Source of the DNA: Fennellomyces sp. T-0311 | Lineage: Eukaryota > Mucoromycota > Mucoromycetes > Mucorales > Lichtheimiaceae | Assembly: GCA_025266875.1 (NCBI GenBank) | Contig: JALLLT010000012.1 | Span: forward strand, 310,001 to 374,000 | Length of the DNA stretch: 64,000 nt | Direction: 5' to 3' | Shown: positions 1 to 10,839 of the stretch, piece by piece | Layout: each line of letters opens with the position of its first letter | How positions within the stretch are numbered: the first letter of the stretch is position 1 | Translations under genes and position numbers: made by a program | The notes under the pieces: model-generated | Told to the model about the DNA's origin: nothing | Databases searched by the model: none | The model's input: the letters and a program-made list of their open reading frames with translations, nothing else

Positions 1-42
1 CATCGAACCAGAAAAAAGTTGTCTTTACCTAAATCGACCTAA

Positions 43-658
43 ATGTCTACAGCTGCTTCTTCTCCTTCACGACAAGCGGTCATTGCTGCCTACCGCACCT
101 TGTTGCGAACCCAGCGTGAAGTTTTTGGAGGTATGTGTTTTTGACTCCGTTTGGTTGGAAGGCGAGTCGCTAATTTATCTAGTACAGAGGACATTCGAGC
201 AATTCAAGGCACGTTGCCACGGACTTTGTGCGTGAGAAAGCTTAAGCAACTAACTATTTATTTGTACCTGCAGCGGCCAAGAAGGAAACGCATGCACGCT
301 TCATGCAGAACAAGGACGAAACGAATTGCGATGTCCTGGAAGAGGTACGGAATTGATAAGCCAAGGGGTCAGTCTAAAACAAAATACTCAAGGCTGGCTA
401 GAAATTGAAATTGGCAGAGCAAGTGACAACGTTACTGCGACACAATGTGGTCCAGGGCGTGCCTCAGGGCGAGGATACGTTCAGTAAGGATGGGCAGGCA
501 AAGGGGCGGAAGTGGGCGGAGAGAGCTCATGGAAGGCGATAGAACTGCGTATCACCAAGGACACCGAGCTGGGTGACAACGATTCGATCAAAATGGCCAA
601 GGGCAGCCACCGCAAGAACAGAAAGGCAGCTGCCAAAGGGTGCTGCGGCAGCCAGTAA
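43..658 (+). CDS. MZM1: LYR-motif complex III assembly factor (Mzm1/LYRM7 type)
   Basis: Mzm1/LYRM7 is a mitochondrial matrix chaperone that stabilises the Rieske Fe-S protein before it enters complex III. I read four exons, 43-130, 274-344, 402-483 and 543-658, with phases that join without a stop, giving a product of about 118 residues, the usual family size. The N-terminus carries the AYRTLLRTQREVF stretch (an A-Y-R variant of the LYR motif). The third exon has LLRHNVVQG and the last exon has KDTELGDNDSI; both match conserved blocks of yeast Mzm1 as I remember them. The C-terminus is Lys-rich and ends in CCGSQ. The start is the first ATG upstream of the LYR helix, and the first intron begins right after it. 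The family call is firm; exact splice sites are by eye. Confidence 0.88.
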
Positions 659-952
659 GAGCGGGGAGCAATCACGCATATACATTAGATACACGACGCA
701 TTATACTTTACGAGCACCATCCAACACCCCTCTCCACTCTGATCCCGACGACTTAGTGTTTTTTTTCGAGCAAGAAAGAGCAAACAGGGGTAGCATATCG
801 TGTCTTTTGCCCTGCAGATGCATGCAGTATTTTTTTTCTGCTTGAAACAATGATGATGGAACTCATACTGTTCAATTATGACACTGTGTACTTGGTGACA
901 CTAACTAATTACCTGGCTGTGGGGTCCCAGACCCGCAAACTTTTCAGACCCA

Positions 953-1690
953 ATGCCTCAACAATCGCAAGATTGGCAGCAAAAAGTTACAGAGAACTTA
1001 ATCAATCAACGATCCACCACTCCAACTTCACATGACACCGCGACATTTACGCCCCCACCCCGCACAAGCACCGAGACAACCGTCCCGGATGACGAAAAAC
1101 ATCGCTATTCCCCACGCATCTCGCCCCTGCCTCCTAATGCTGTAGTGTTCAAACAATCAAATCCCGATTCCTCGTTCAATCGATACATTGAGTCCGAGTA
1201 TGGACCTGTCTTGCATAATCGACTGTCGGAGGGCTCGCTCAAGCAGCCAGCCGTGCAAAACAAACATTCAGAATCGACCCTGCGCGATTCCAAACACTTT
1301 GACGACGAAAACTTGGCAACGTTCTGGACGGCTCTTGCCAAGGATCTAGATATCAAGAAAAAGCAGCAAATGTACGCGCCAACAAAACACAACTCAAATT
1401 GGTACGAAGGGTATGATTTCAATGCCACAGAAGGCCATGGCCCGCCAGCGCCGTGGTGGGTCACCAGGCATGACGAGGATGGTGCCTATTCCATCGGTGC
1501 GCTCTTGTTCTTCTTTGGATTCATATGTCCACCACTATGGTGGCTCGGCTCGTTTTGGCCCCGGAGGCCGCGTCAACGAGGAGGGAAAATGGCCGAACGC
1601 TGGCAGAAACTCAACCGCATCATGTCAATTGGCTTCAGCGTTATTTTGGTGCTAGCTATTATCATATGCGTGGCTATCTGGAAAAGCTAA
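953..1690 (+). CDS. Unknown fungal protein with two C-terminal membrane helices
   Basis: This is a single-exon reading frame of 245 residues. Residues 1-160 are polar and rich in Ser, Thr, Pro and charge, which suggests disorder. A Trp-rich juxtamembrane block (PPAPWWVTRHDEDG) precedes a first hydrophobic segment (ALLFFFGFICPPLWWLGSFW), then a short basic loop (PRRPRQRGGKMAERW) and a second hydrophobic segment (SIGFSVILVLAIIICVAIW) at the very C-terminus. The arrangement looks like a tail-anchored hairpin with a long cytosolic N-terminus. I recall similar uncharacterised fungal proteins but cannot name a function. It converges on RAD9, and the two stop codons are only about 90 bases apart, so the 3' UTRs probably overlap. 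The ATG at 953 is the first in frame; an upstream exon is not excluded. Confidence 0.6.
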   Translation: MPQQSQDWQQKVTENLINQRSTTPTSHDTATFTPPPRTSTETTVPDDEKHRYSPRISPLPPNAVVFKQSNPDSSFNRYIESEYGPVLHNRLSEGSLKQPAVQNKHSESTLRDSKHFDDENLATFWTALAKDLDIKKKQQMYAPTKHNSNWYEGYDFNATEGHGPPAPWWVTRHDEDGAYSIGALLFFFGFICPPLWWLGSFWPRRPRQRGGKMAERWQKLNRIMSIGFSVILVLAIIICVAIWKS

Positions 1691-1782
1691 TACATAAAGA
1701 TACCCTTGAAATACCACCGGAGCTACACTTAATAATAATAAAACAAAGTATATACAGAGAGAAGAGCGCCACATGTGCTGGT

Positions 1783-3046
1783 TTAGCGATAACCCGATCT
1801 TGTTTCAATGCTCGTTAGGCTGTGGGATGTCAGCTGCGTCGGCACCGCGTCGTCAAGGTGGGTCGTCGCCGCGAAGTCAGCTATAATCATGTCCGGAAGT
1901 TCAATCGTAAACACCACCGGCCTGCCATAAACAGTTAGTAGCCCACGTTTTATTACCTGGAAATTCCACTTACCTTCCCGGCTCGTCGAATGATGCGGTC
2001 AGTGGCATATTGAGTTCTGCGGCATAAGTAATCGCGGTCTAGGGCAGGATTCAGGGCCACTTTCTATCACAAGACCCCGCTGCAATACCTTGAATTCCTT
2101 CAGATTGAATGCTATCTGGACATTCCGCTGTATCGAGTACGCTGCAAAATCGGAGCTGTTGATTGTGAATTCGCTTTGCAAAGGCTGATCAGTTTGGAGT
2201 GGGTCAGCCCAGTAGGACTTGACTTTGACAGAATCAGGAGTGCATTGGATCGCGACATCTGTGATTTTTGGATGGAAGTAGCAGAGATAGTCGTTCAGCA
2301 AGTTTGGATCAACAGTAAATTTGTGCTGCGTTGTCTTTCTGTAAAATGGGACCACTGGATCTGTTTCGCCGTAACGCATAGAGTGCTTCTTTGCGACACC
2401 TGTGCTTCGTTTCAGGGTACTCGCTCTACAATGGGTTCGCCCAACATACCTTGCTGGGACAACAGCTTAAGCTGCAGCCGTGGTTCGAAGGTCATGATTT
2501 CGTCGTCGTCAAGCGGAACTCCTGGATCTTCCCATGCAAGCTGACATTTCTCTAACGCGCTCAGTATATTTTGATTCTTCCGGAACACCATCCGCAGCGG
2601 CTGTTGACGATACAAATGCTTAGTATACGCCTTGCTCTGTGAACATATCGCCTGCCCATCACCTTCAATAACACGCTTGCTCTCAGACTCTCTCCTTTGA
2701 TTGCTCGTCCTCGCGCATCCTTGCCCGCAATAGGCCGCTTCACTTTATAGCTGTCAAAGAACAGCGGCGAGATTCGAATGATCGCTTGGCCAGTCAATGA
2801 CATGTTAAGCGTCCACAGAATGAACTATGTCCACATGTTGTCAGTAGCGATGCACAATCAATGACCGGTTGGGCGGGCGATACCTGAGTCTTTGAGGCCT
2901 CGATATTCAACTCTTCCCCGAATCCGGCCACAGCATCGACGCTCGATGAAAAGACTAGACATGCACACGATCAGAAATGGTATGGCTCAAGGGGAGTAGA
3001 TCCAACCTTTAATGAGCGAACCGGGTATCTCTGCTTCCAGACTCAT
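1783..3046 (-). CDS. RAD9: Rad9, checkpoint clamp (9-1-1) subunit
   Basis: Rad9 forms the PCNA-like 9-1-1 ring with Rad1 and Hus1 and signals DNA damage in the nucleus. At least seven exons can be followed from the ATG at 3046. Recognisable blocks in order are VFSSSVDAVAGFGEEL (N-terminal strand and helix), RISPLFFDSY (matches APLFFQQY of human RAD9A), ALEKC in the connector, RYGETDPV, then SVKVKSYWADP, IAFNLKEFK and ASFDEPGRPVVFTIE, which match the second PCNA fold. The LKEFK/TAITYAAEL join needs a 50-base intron ending at a CTAG acceptor. After the clamp fold I find only about 20 residues before the TAA at 1783, so the long phosphorylated C-terminal tail of animal and yeast Rad9 is missing or lies in exons I did not see. 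Family call firm, C-terminus uncertain. Confidence 0.85.
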
Positions 3047-3854
3047 GTGTGGATGAAAGGCTAAAGCTAATTCCGCCGCAGCACACACGCGGGATCAAAA
3101 TAAAGCACGCGTATGTGCTACAGGTGTCCGTGGTCAGATAAAGCACTGATCAGTTTTTGAACCCGCACGATGCAGTTTGGCTCCGGTCGGTTAGGGGAAG
3201 CGGTTTCCTCACGAGGCGGATGAACAGATCGGTTACAAAGAGGGAACAGGGAGATCAGTAAACCACGCTCCGAGGGGTCGACGGACGGAGTGGGCGAGTG
3301 CGGGCGTTATTTTAGCTGAAAAGCGATCGATGTATGCGGGTGCCGTTTCATGCATTAAAGAAGTTTTTTTCATGCACTGCAATTGTTTACACTACAGGAA
3401 GACGAAAGAGACGAAGTAGTGCCAGCAGGCGCTCCGGTCGCAGGATATATGAGCCCGGCAGAGCGCAGATAGGAGAGCCGTCATATTATAACGATTGGAA
3501 AAAAGAACGACAAGCAAGGTAGGAGACGGGGATGATATTTGGCTGATCACTCCCTTTCAGGGAAGATGCCTGAATTACACACACGCCCTGTCGAATCTAT
3601 CGTCTTTCTCTCTCTCTCTCTCTCTTTTCTGTTATTCCCTTTCCGTTCCCTTGCGCATCCTGCCGTTTTGAAGCCACTCTTTTCCATAGCGAAAAAGGTC
3701 TTCTTTGTCCGGCTCTTTTGCCTTTTGCTTCTCATATCTCCTTCCAAATCCCTTCCACTCCCTTGCGTCAACAGCACCATTCCCTTCTTTTTCTCTCTTT
3801 TCTTTACTTTTTCTTACTTCCCTTGCTATATAGAGCTCCCCCCTCAACCTCTGT
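3047..3854. promoter_or_regulatory. Shared upstream region of RAD9 and formin; pyrimidine-rich
   Basis: This 0.8 kb spacer lies between two divergent starts. The half next to the formin gene is strongly pyrimidine-rich on the plus strand (about 3597-3850) and includes a CT dinucleotide run at 3607-3624. Long pyrimidine tracts before the start codon are common in fungal promoters. No convincing coding segment is present; the short frames here translate the low-complexity tract. Confidence 0.5.
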
Positions 3855-6800
3855 ATGGGCACTAACACGAAGCGAAGTAATGATACTACGGCCATGCAGA
3901 AGCGAATGCAGCAATCGAATGCACTACCGTCCGTCCCTCAGAAACCTAAACATCTTCACAGCATGCCTTCCCAACAATCCCTAGCACACCAAGCCAAAAA
4001 ACCAACCACCGTTATTCGTCGTCAGAGCGCAACACCAACCGTCGTCAGCTCTGCAAGCAGCCAGGGCCTGACGCAGCGACTGCGGCATGCAAAGTCAACC
4101 ACTTTGGATGACCAGCCTGTTTTACGCAAAAGTACCTCATCTCGATTCGGAAAGAACTTGCTGCCGACTTGGCTTGGACGAGGTAGCAGTAACAGCCCAG
4201 GTGTCTTGCCAGCATTGTCCGTTTCGTCGCCATCCAGCTTTGCCGACAATGAATGCCCCGATAGCCCCGTCGCAGATACGGATGCGTTAGATGCGACGTT
4301 TGAAAAGCTGCTCGCACGTGTCACTTATTGCAAAAAATGTGCATGCTCAAGCTAATGGAGATATTTATAGGACGAACTTGATATGAAGGACGAACAACGT
4401 GATAAACTACGCCATCTGCCTGCAGACCAAAAAATTTACTTACTACAACAAAATAAGCATATCAAAAATCCAACACTAAAGCCGTCTAGTTCCAGTACGT
4501 CGCTGCGTGGCCTGCGGTCGCCGATCAAACGCAGCGAAACCCGTTCGCTTCTTGCAAGGCAATCGGATAAAGAGCAGCAAGCAGAACGACCGCCAGCTCC
4601 TCCCACAGCCGCACCTGCACCTGTTACAACAGGGCGTGCTGCGACGTATAAGTTCAATAGACGTCAACAGCTGGCTGTGCAGAACCGTAGCTCCAAAGTT
4701 GGGTCCATGATTTTGGAATTTGATGCGCTGGCCCAGCATGAAGAAGATGAGGACGCATCAGCTTGGCTCTTGCTCGATGATAAAAAGGCGACACCTCGGC
4801 CACGAACTAGTCATCAGAGTTTGACACGGAAAGAAGGGTCGCATCTAAGTGCCCTTGCCGCAACTGCGGAGGATAATTCCGCCAAACGCAAGGATCGCAA
4901 CAGCCCCTACTTTTACGTCGAGCGACTACGCAGCAAGTATGGTTATCAGCAACTGTTTGCTTGTTTGCTTCTCTCAACTGACAAACTCTAATAGAAACAC
5001 ACCCATTGATGCATTATCCAAGCATCTGACATCGCTCAAAGTGATCTTCACCACTGGAAGTGTATCATGGGTGAACGAATTTCTGTCGCGCCGACACGAT
5101 GGCTTGTCCGCGCTGGAAAGCGTACTCGAGCGCCTCGAAGGCAAAAGGAAAAAGTACGCGATTTCGTTTCATTAAGGTTTTCTATGCAATGTAATCCTAA
5201 GCAATTAATGTAGGAAACGCGGGCAACAGCGGCTATCTGAAGTTGACGAAACATGCCTATTGGAGTGTATCAAATGTATTAAGGCCCTTATGAACACCGA
5301 TGTGAGTACACATGGCACAGGTTCATTTTGTACGGTTATTACTATCTCCCCTTTGCTCTGTTACATTTGCTGTGTGATAGAATGCAGGGGCCGATATTAT
5401 TAGCGAGACCCTTATTCCTTGATTTCTTTTTCCTTGCTCTTCTCCCTTCTTTGAAAAGTATTACGTTGAGTGGCGTTCTCTCTAACCTCTTTTCTACGCT
5501 TATAGCCTGGATCCCAGCAAGTGTCGATGCGCCCTGTGATTATTCGCCATCTCGTCGTTGCTTTGCTTGTTGGACTCAACTGTGTTACTGGCCAACATGA
5601 TCCGACCATCATACCGACCAGCTCAATTTCCACCGCAACAATAAGTCGTTCGCCCTCTGCAATATCCTTCACCGGAAGCATCTTTCCGTCCATTTCAAGC
5701 ACGCTCTCCGCCGCACCTGCTAGTGAAGGTCCCGCAGCTTCATCCACATCTGGTTCCGGCGACCTATCGACAACACTTAAAATCTGCATCCATGTATTTG
5801 AAATTCTGTCAACCTTGTGTTTAATGTCGTTGCCAGGACATCAGACTGTGCTCGCCGTGTTCTCCGAAATCAAAGGCGAACAGTATCGATTTGAGCGGCT
5901 GGTGAACCGTTTACGAGGCTTGTATTCCTTGGCAGCAGATGAAGAAAAGGAGGCAACTGCCTTAATCTGGGAGTCGCAAGCTGCATGTGTTAACCTATTC
6001 AATGCAATTGCAAACACCCCCGAGACAATTGAAGTGCGTCGTTCCATACGGACTGAATTAGAACGACGTGGTTTGGATGACTATATTAAGGTAAAATTTC
6101 TTCTTCCTTTACTAAAAAGCTTATTTTCTTTGTAAAATGTTACTCACAATACGGTTTTCCTAAAAAAAAATAGGAATTTCAAAAATCGTCTGATCTTTCA
6201 GAAGCACTGATCGATGTTATTCGGGAATACACTGACGCGAAACAAACGGACCTGGAACTTATCCGTGAAGTGGAGAAGTCCCGTCGACAAAGTGTTTTGC
6301 AATTGTAAGAAATAGCTCTCAAATCATTTTTAACTCGTTAATTGACTTCTATTTCTAGGCAACCACAAGACATTTTTGTTTCAGCCTTTGACAAGTTTTC
6401 TGCTGATCCAGAGATTTATTATCTGGTTGTGGAAAGTATCAGCAACATCTTGGATTTGGGTTCGGACAAAGTGACCATGAACAAGCGAGCCGTGATGGAT
6501 CTTTGGACTGTCATTGGAATGTTTGCTTCAGCGATGAAACCAGTGGCAAAGCAAGGTAAATTGTTCACTTGTTTTATGTATATTTTAGTAACATAAACAA
6601 AATTAGGTGACTTTAAGCAACCCCTGCAACGATTCCTTGAACTGGTCCAACCAATTGTCGGAAAACTCGAGCATACGAGCGAAACATGCATCAAAAGCGA
6701 TACCAGCGAAGTTACACGACCATCAATCGACGGTGGCAACCTTGAGGATTTGGAAGGATTGCGTAATATGGTGGAAGAGCTCAAAGATTCACTTGTCAAG

Positions 6801-9505
6801 AGTGAAGAAGCCAACACAAAAATTCGTCGCGAAAAGAACGAGCTAATGATGAAAATGTCCAAAGTGCAAGCTGAGCTTCAGGAGCGTGACGAACGTATTG
6901 CAGCATTGGAGTGTCGACGACGCTCTCCTTCGTTTGCATCATCGTTAACAGCAAGTGAATCGTTACCTGAAACGCCTGTTCTTACCGTTGATACAATTGG
7001 AAAGCGAGACTCAACCCTTTCCAAACTCGAATCCCCGGTATCAAAAGCAACAGGTACCATTGCATTGCCTCTACCACCACCTCCTCCTCCACCTCCTCCG
7101 CCCCCACCAGCACCAATGCCAGGCTTCTCTGCACCGATGCGCCGACCCAGCAGTAATGCCATGCGACGTCGAAGTGCACGTACATCAAAGTATCTGCACC
7201 CTCTGGCACTCAACCTTTGTTTTGCTTCACTAAAGTCGCTTCACGAAAACAATGTGTCTTCGCCTACTGGATCACCCACTTCGCCTACTGCGGAATCGAC
7301 CCTTTCCTTTTCCGCGATGTCTGATCCTTCACGCGCGGATTCGTGGCAGAAACCGCAGCAGCCGGTGATTACAATGAAGCAATTCTTTTGGTCCAAGTTG
7401 CCACCAGAGCGAATTCAGCATACTGTATGGAAAGAAATTTTGTCACCTGACTTTAATAGTGGGCTGGAATCGCCATTGACCAGCAGCTGCAGTGAAGCTG
7501 AAGATGATGATCTATGGTCTGTGGATGATGTACCGCCAAAGAAATCCCATCGTCGCTCAGAAAGCAAGGCAGTGGCATCGGAAGTACAATTGGATACAGT
7601 TGAATTGGAGCGATTGTTCAAGAAAACACGCAAAGGTAAGGAACATCAAATTGTGTACTTGCACAGGTACTAATATATCATACTTAAGTAGCTGGTACAA
7701 ACGGTACTACGACAGGTGATGCGATCGACAGCCCCAAGGTGCGCAAGTCGAACTCCATTACCTTACTCGAGTTTAACCGTGCCAACAACATCGGTAAATC
7801 TGACCGCATGACGAACATGGAACAAAAATGTTGACAAATTTGAAAATAGCAATCATGTTGGCAAGAATCAAACTGTCTTACCCGGAAATTCGAGATGCAA
7901 TCTGGAACATTGATGATAACAAGCTGACTGTCGATAACCTGATGGCCATTCGACAATATATTCCTACAAAGGAAGAGGTATGATACTAATTCAATCCATT
8001 AGACGCGTTTTTTTCTGACATGTTACAGATTGAAATCGTCAAAGAGTTTGATGGCGATGTTGAAAATCTCGGCAATGCCGAACGTTACTTCCGCTCGGTA
8101 AGCACAAGCAATATTTTCCTTATTTGATATGGGATACTGACAAAGACCGGAATAGATAATGTATATTCCACGACTAGCTGATCGAGTAAGCTGTATGATT
8201 TTCCGTCGACGATTCAAACATGAACTGGAAGAAATTGTGCCTGTAAGTTGAATCTATGGCAACGCTAAACCTGTATGCTAATAAGATACCATAGCAACTG
8301 GATATTCTTCAATATGCTATCTGCGAATTGCGAGAAAGCTTGCGTTTCAAGAAAGTTTTAAAGGTAAAAAGAGCGTATACCAATGGTGAACAGTAGCTTA
8401 ACCACCTGATTAGACCGTTCTCGTAATTGGCAACTATTTGAATGGACATACTATCCGTGGCAACGCTTATGGTTTCCGTTTAGATGCTTTGCTAAAGGTA
8501 AGAATATTTATTTCATTTGTAACTTTCAAGTGACTTTCTCTGGCTTAGATGCGAGACACTCGTGCAGAAGGTGAAGGCGTCAGCAACATGCCTACGTTGC
8601 TGCACTACCTTGTTCACTTCTTGGCTAAATCGGGTGACGACGTTGTTGAGTTCCGTGATGATATCGCGCACTTGGAATCTGCTGCCAAATGTAAGATCTT
8701 TCCCTATGATCACTAAAGCGAGCTCTAATAACTTTTTAGTGTCGCCTCCTGCTATTTTTGCTTCCGTGAACGCATTGAACGCAAACATGACTCAAATCAA
8801 GGAGGAACTAAACTTACATCGTCGCCGCAGAACATCCATGCTCCAGATCGATCGATTCGCCGAGTCCATGGACGAGTTCCGTATTGAAGCCGAGCCGATT
8901 CTCGAAGATCTGAAGAGAATGACTCGTGATGTCGATGAAAAATTGAAAGAATTGATCTTGTACTACGGTGAAGATCCAAACACCATCAAAGCTGAAGAGT
9001 TTTTCGATATTATTGCCTCGTTTTCATCATCGTTCGCAGTAAGTATCTAGAGCTATTTTCAACCTGATCATGACTAATTGAAGCGCTACAGAAAGCGCAA
9101 GTGGAAATTCACGAAGCACGTGAACGGGCACTGCGTCGGCAAAAGCAGCAGGAAATGCTACTGAAGAAGCAAAAGCCTCGTGCATCAGTATCTTCATCAT
9201 GCTCGAGTCGTGACAGTACCATGACTTCTTCATCGTCAACATTGTCAAGGTCAACATCGTATAGCAGCGTCTCCACCTCGAGTGGCGAGCAAATTCCACA
9301 TGCGACGGTTTCATTGACACCTGTGCCGTTACAAAACAAAGGGGATGATGATGGTTTCGACCATGTATTGCGTGAACTACGTGCTGGTTTGAAACAGGGT
9401 GAGCATTCCTGGAGAATTAGCACACCCAGTCCTCTCGTTCTACGATACAGACAGCGCAAGGAAGAGGAAAAGAACCAGCAGCGCGTATCCATCATGCAAT
9501 CCTAA
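3855..9505 (+). CDS. Diaphanous-related formin (Bni1/SepA type)
   Basis: Formins nucleate and elongate actin filaments at sites of polar growth and septation under Rho GTPase control. Domains in order: a basic Ser-rich N-terminus; a GBD/FH3 region starting at DELDMKDEQRDKLR (about 4372) and continuing through HVFEILSTLCLMS (about 5790) and the 6180-6560 exons; a coiled coil (6740-6910); an FH1 run of prolines at 7073-7110; FH2 from MKQFFWSKLP (about 7374) through IGNYLNGHT, LLHYLVHFL and FAKAQVEIHEARERAL (about 9110); and a C-terminal DAD-like FDHVLRELRAGL followed by a basic RYRQRK patch. FH2 and DAD make it an autoinhibited DRF. There are about fifteen exons. Two splices in the N-terminal half are not clean (see findings). 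FH2 holds an extra acidic, Ser-rich insert at about 7440-7590. Confidence 0.9.
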
Positions 9506-10839
9506 CTTATCATTTCATTACACTCTTACTATAATATTAATACTAATCACTCTTCCCTCTTCATGTTTATATATTTGATATCCATTGCCTGAAATAATCT
9601 CATCCAACCACTTTAAAAGTACATGTCGTGGAATATACACACGTGTATTTCCTTTTATCAATTTAACTTACATAAAACGTACGTAAAGCTGAGCGTTTGA
9701 TTGTAGTTTTGTTCCAAATACTGCCCTTTCTTACCGACGGAAGGAACTTCGATGGGGGCTGGATTATACTTCTCCTTAATGTTGTGGTAGTGGAAATCAA
9801 CATTGTCACTGTCATACCGTTGAGTATAACCCTTTTGATGTCGTAAAGATATCAGTTTATACCTTAGCCCATAGTATATCCACTGAGGTTCTCTACTTGA
9901 GTGCATGCTCGATTATTGGATTCTTGATTTTTGGAATTACAAAAGAATTGCCAATGGACTGCTAGGAGGTGCACTGGGTAATTTATAAAGGACTATCTCA
10001 TATCGGCTCACAGCACGTTGCTTGTAGTTATTGATTACAATCATAGCACTATTTACTTCAGTCATCGAGCATATTGGTAAACTTTCTCGCCATTTCATTT
10101 CTGAGTAAGTCGTAGAAAAAGAACAGGATTAAGGGGCAGATGATAGGGAATAAATGGAAGCATTAACTGAGCTGATGGATGCCGATTGGCTCCGTATATG
10201 GAAGTTTTGGCTCTTTTGCTTGACTCGTACGGTGAAGCAACCCGGATGATAATAGACGGTATTTCCTACGGATAAACTCAACAAGTCATTGAATTGGCAC
10301 CGATATAGCAATACAGTAATTATACCGTTGGGCGAACGCCGATAACATCTTCAGGTCCCCACGATCAGAGCAAAGGAAAGGATGCAGTACATCCTCCATC
10401 TATTCAGAAAGATATAAAAGTAGTATAGAGCGCTGCGTTCAATAAAGCATATCCGAAGCCTCAAAGATACTTTTAGTCTCTTTTTATTCTTTGTAGCGCT
10501 TGATCGATCTCGACTCATGGCAATACTGTTGCATCTGCCCGAATGGATTACCTTATTTCATAAACATATCTTGTTGGTATATATCAGCGGATCATTCTCT
10601 GTATGAAACGCGGTAATCTCAACTTGGCAGCTTCATCTTTTATCACAGATATCAGTAAGTACTCCAGAGTGCGAGTAACCAAGCGAACAATTATTGAAAA
10701 TGACAAAAAGACAGCCTTTTCGTGTGATCCAAGATAAAACATTGATCTTTTAAAGATACCCATTTTGCTTATAAGAAGCGAAGACGCCTATAATTGAATC
10801 GATTTTGCTGCACAAAAATTATATCACGACTTGCTTTCC
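9506..10839. other. Intergenic, AT-rich, no supported gene
   Basis: This holds the 3' UTR of the formin and the upstream region of the next gene. Two short minus-strand frames (9658-9906 and 10129-10311) have no motif I recognise and no convincing splice connection, so I do not call them genes. Confidence 0.5.

Noticed and set aside
1105..1464. 119-codon minus-strand frame inside the two-TM gene
   Set aside because: It is antisense to a better frame with membrane segments and shows no motif or splice context.
9658..9906. 82-codon minus-strand frame after the formin
   Set aside because: Some protein-like text, but no recognised motif, no partner exon with matching phase and no promoter context; kept only as intergenic.
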